A stretch of 6,482 nt of DNA from Gammaproteobacteria bacterium (GTDB taxonomy: Bacteria > Pseudomonadota > Gammaproteobacteria > GCA-001735895). Below, piece after piece: positions 5,701 through 6,482 of the stretch. The notes under the pieces are model-generated. The model did not search any database and had not been told where the DNA came from. It saw only the letters and a list, made by a program, of their open reading frames with translations. A program made the position numbers and the translations under genes. The stretch's first letter is position 1; every line of letters starts with the position of its first letter. The stretch covers positions 1 to 6,482 of the forward strand of contig JARFPR010000507.1 of NCBI GenBank assembly GCA_029288195.1. Direction: 5' to 3'.

Positions 5701-6482
5701 TTAATACCCCTCGCCGTTAATGATTTTATGATGCAGTTCCATGTCGATATTTTTTCCGCTCAGAAGAACGATGGTGTTTTCACTCGGAGTAACCTTGCCC
5801 GCGAGCAGGGCCGCGATTCCGACCGAGCCGCCGCCTTCAAGAATAACCTGCTCCTTGAAATAAGCATGACGGATGCCGTCCGCAATTTCAGCTTCGCTCA
5901 ACAACACTATTTCATCTACATAGTCGTGCACTATGTTGAAGGTCAACTGGTTGTCGAGACCGATCCCCCCGCCGAGTGAATCGGCGAGGGTGGGTAACTC
6001 CTCGACCTCGATCGGTTTCCCCGCCTTTTGCGAAGCCGCCATCGCACAACCGCGTTCCATCGAAATGCCGACAATACGAACCTCCGGTTTTTGAGATTTA
6101 ATCGCCAGAGCCATTCCTGAAATTAAACCGCCCCCGGAAATCTGTGCCAGTACCGTATCCACATCGGGCACCTGTTCCAGTATCTCGAGACCCAGGGTTC
6201 CTTGTCCGGCAATGACGTGTGCATGGTCGAAGGGAGGGATCATGGTGTAGCCTTCCTCGGTGACCAGGCGTTTCGCTTCGACCTCGGCCTCGTCCTGGGA
6301 TTTGCCGATGATCCGGGTTTCGGCACCCAGCGCGCGAATCGCTTCGAGCTTGTTCCGGGGTACCAGTTCCGACATGCAAATAATGCAGGGCACACCTGCC
6401 TGCCGTGCGGAGTAGGCGAGTGCCCGTCCATGATTTCCAGTCGATACCGCGGTTACCCCGGTGGTGCCAGGTTCGAGCTGCA
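5701..6482 (-). CDS. eutB: Hydroxyectoine utilization dehydratase EutB, partial (N terminus outside window)
   Basis: The open frame runs unbroken from the stop codon to the window edge, giving 259 residues of a fold-type II PLP enzyme of the threonine dehydratase type. The visible part starts before VSTGNHGRALAYSARQAG; its S-x-GNHG motif is the conserved substrate/cofactor loop. The glycine-rich phosphate-binding loop ISGGGLISG follows at about fragment residues 114-122. The PLP-binding lysine and roughly the first 60-70 residues lie upstream of the window. Proteins of this type next to eutC and doeA are called EutB and are thought to eliminate water from the hydroxylated intermediate derived from hydroxyectoine. 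The GTG at 6393 and ATG at 6375 are not the start, because conserved sequence continues upstream of both. The 5-bp gap to eutC marks it as the first visible gene of the operon. Outside this context it would be annotated as threonine or serine/threonine dehydratase. Confidence 0.92.
   Translation of the reverse strand, partial: QLEPGTTGVTAVSTGNHGRALAYSARQAGVPCIICMSELVPRNKLEAIRALGAETRIIGKSQDEAEVEAKRLVTEEGYTMIPPFDHAHVIAGQGTLGLEILEQVPDVDTVLAQISGGGLISGMALAIKSQKPEVRIVGISMERGCAMAASQKAGKPIEVEELPTLADSLGGGIGLDNQLTFNIVHDYVDEIVLLSEAEIADGIRHAYFKEQVILEGGGSVGIAALLAGKVTPSENTIVLLSGKNIDMELHHKIINGEGY

Noticed and set aside
6373..6393. GTG (6391-6393) or ATG (6373-6375) as the start of the dehydratase
   Set aside because: The frame stays open to the window edge, and the 29 upstream codons encode the conserved STGNHGRALAYSARQAG segment, so the true start is outside the window.

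Overview
The window reads as chromosomal DNA from a heterotrophic gammaproteobacterium, probably marine or from another saline habitat. This rests on the (hydroxy)ectoine catabolic genes, an exported DUF4124-glutaredoxin protein, a Mip/FkpA-type FKBP lipoprotein and a CCA-encoding tRNA-Pro(CGG). The taxonomic placement is inference. Every supported gene is on the minus strand, so biological order runs from base 6482 down to base 1.

Bases 6482-2507 hold four tightly packed genes for using the compatible solutes ectoine and hydroxyectoine. They are eutB (cut by the window edge), eutC, doeA/eutD (ectoine hydrolase) and doeB/eutE (N-acetyl-diaminobutyrate deacetylase). Gaps between them are 5, 13 and 2 bp, so they look like one operon. 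DoeA opens the ectoine ring, DoeB removes the acetyl group to give L-2,4-diaminobutyrate, and EutB/EutC are associated with the hydroxyectoine branch. The later steps (DoeD aminotransferase, DoeC dehydrogenase), a regulator and an uptake system are not here and would have to lie beyond 6482 or elsewhere.

Bases 2485-866 hold an FKBP-type prolyl isomerase lipoprotein (21 bp after doeB, with a strong Shine-Dalgarno) and a 10-TM EamA/DMT transporter (39 bp further on). No terminator is visible between them and the ectoine genes, so readthrough is plausible, although neither is an established member of the pathway. A candidate extended -10 promoter then precedes a small secreted DUF4124-glutaredoxin protein (816-346).

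Bases 345-1 are non-coding apart from RNA. A tRNA-Pro(CGG) gene with a good sigma70-type promoter is followed by a bidirectional intrinsic terminator. That terminator is the centre of a perfect 29-bp inverted repeat whose outer arm is the 3' end of the tRNA itself, including CCA. Beyond it (1-158) lies a hairpin-rich tract with fragments resembling the tRNA-Pro T arm. This tRNA-derived palindromic region is the least explained part of the window; the ectoine operon is recognisable from known families.
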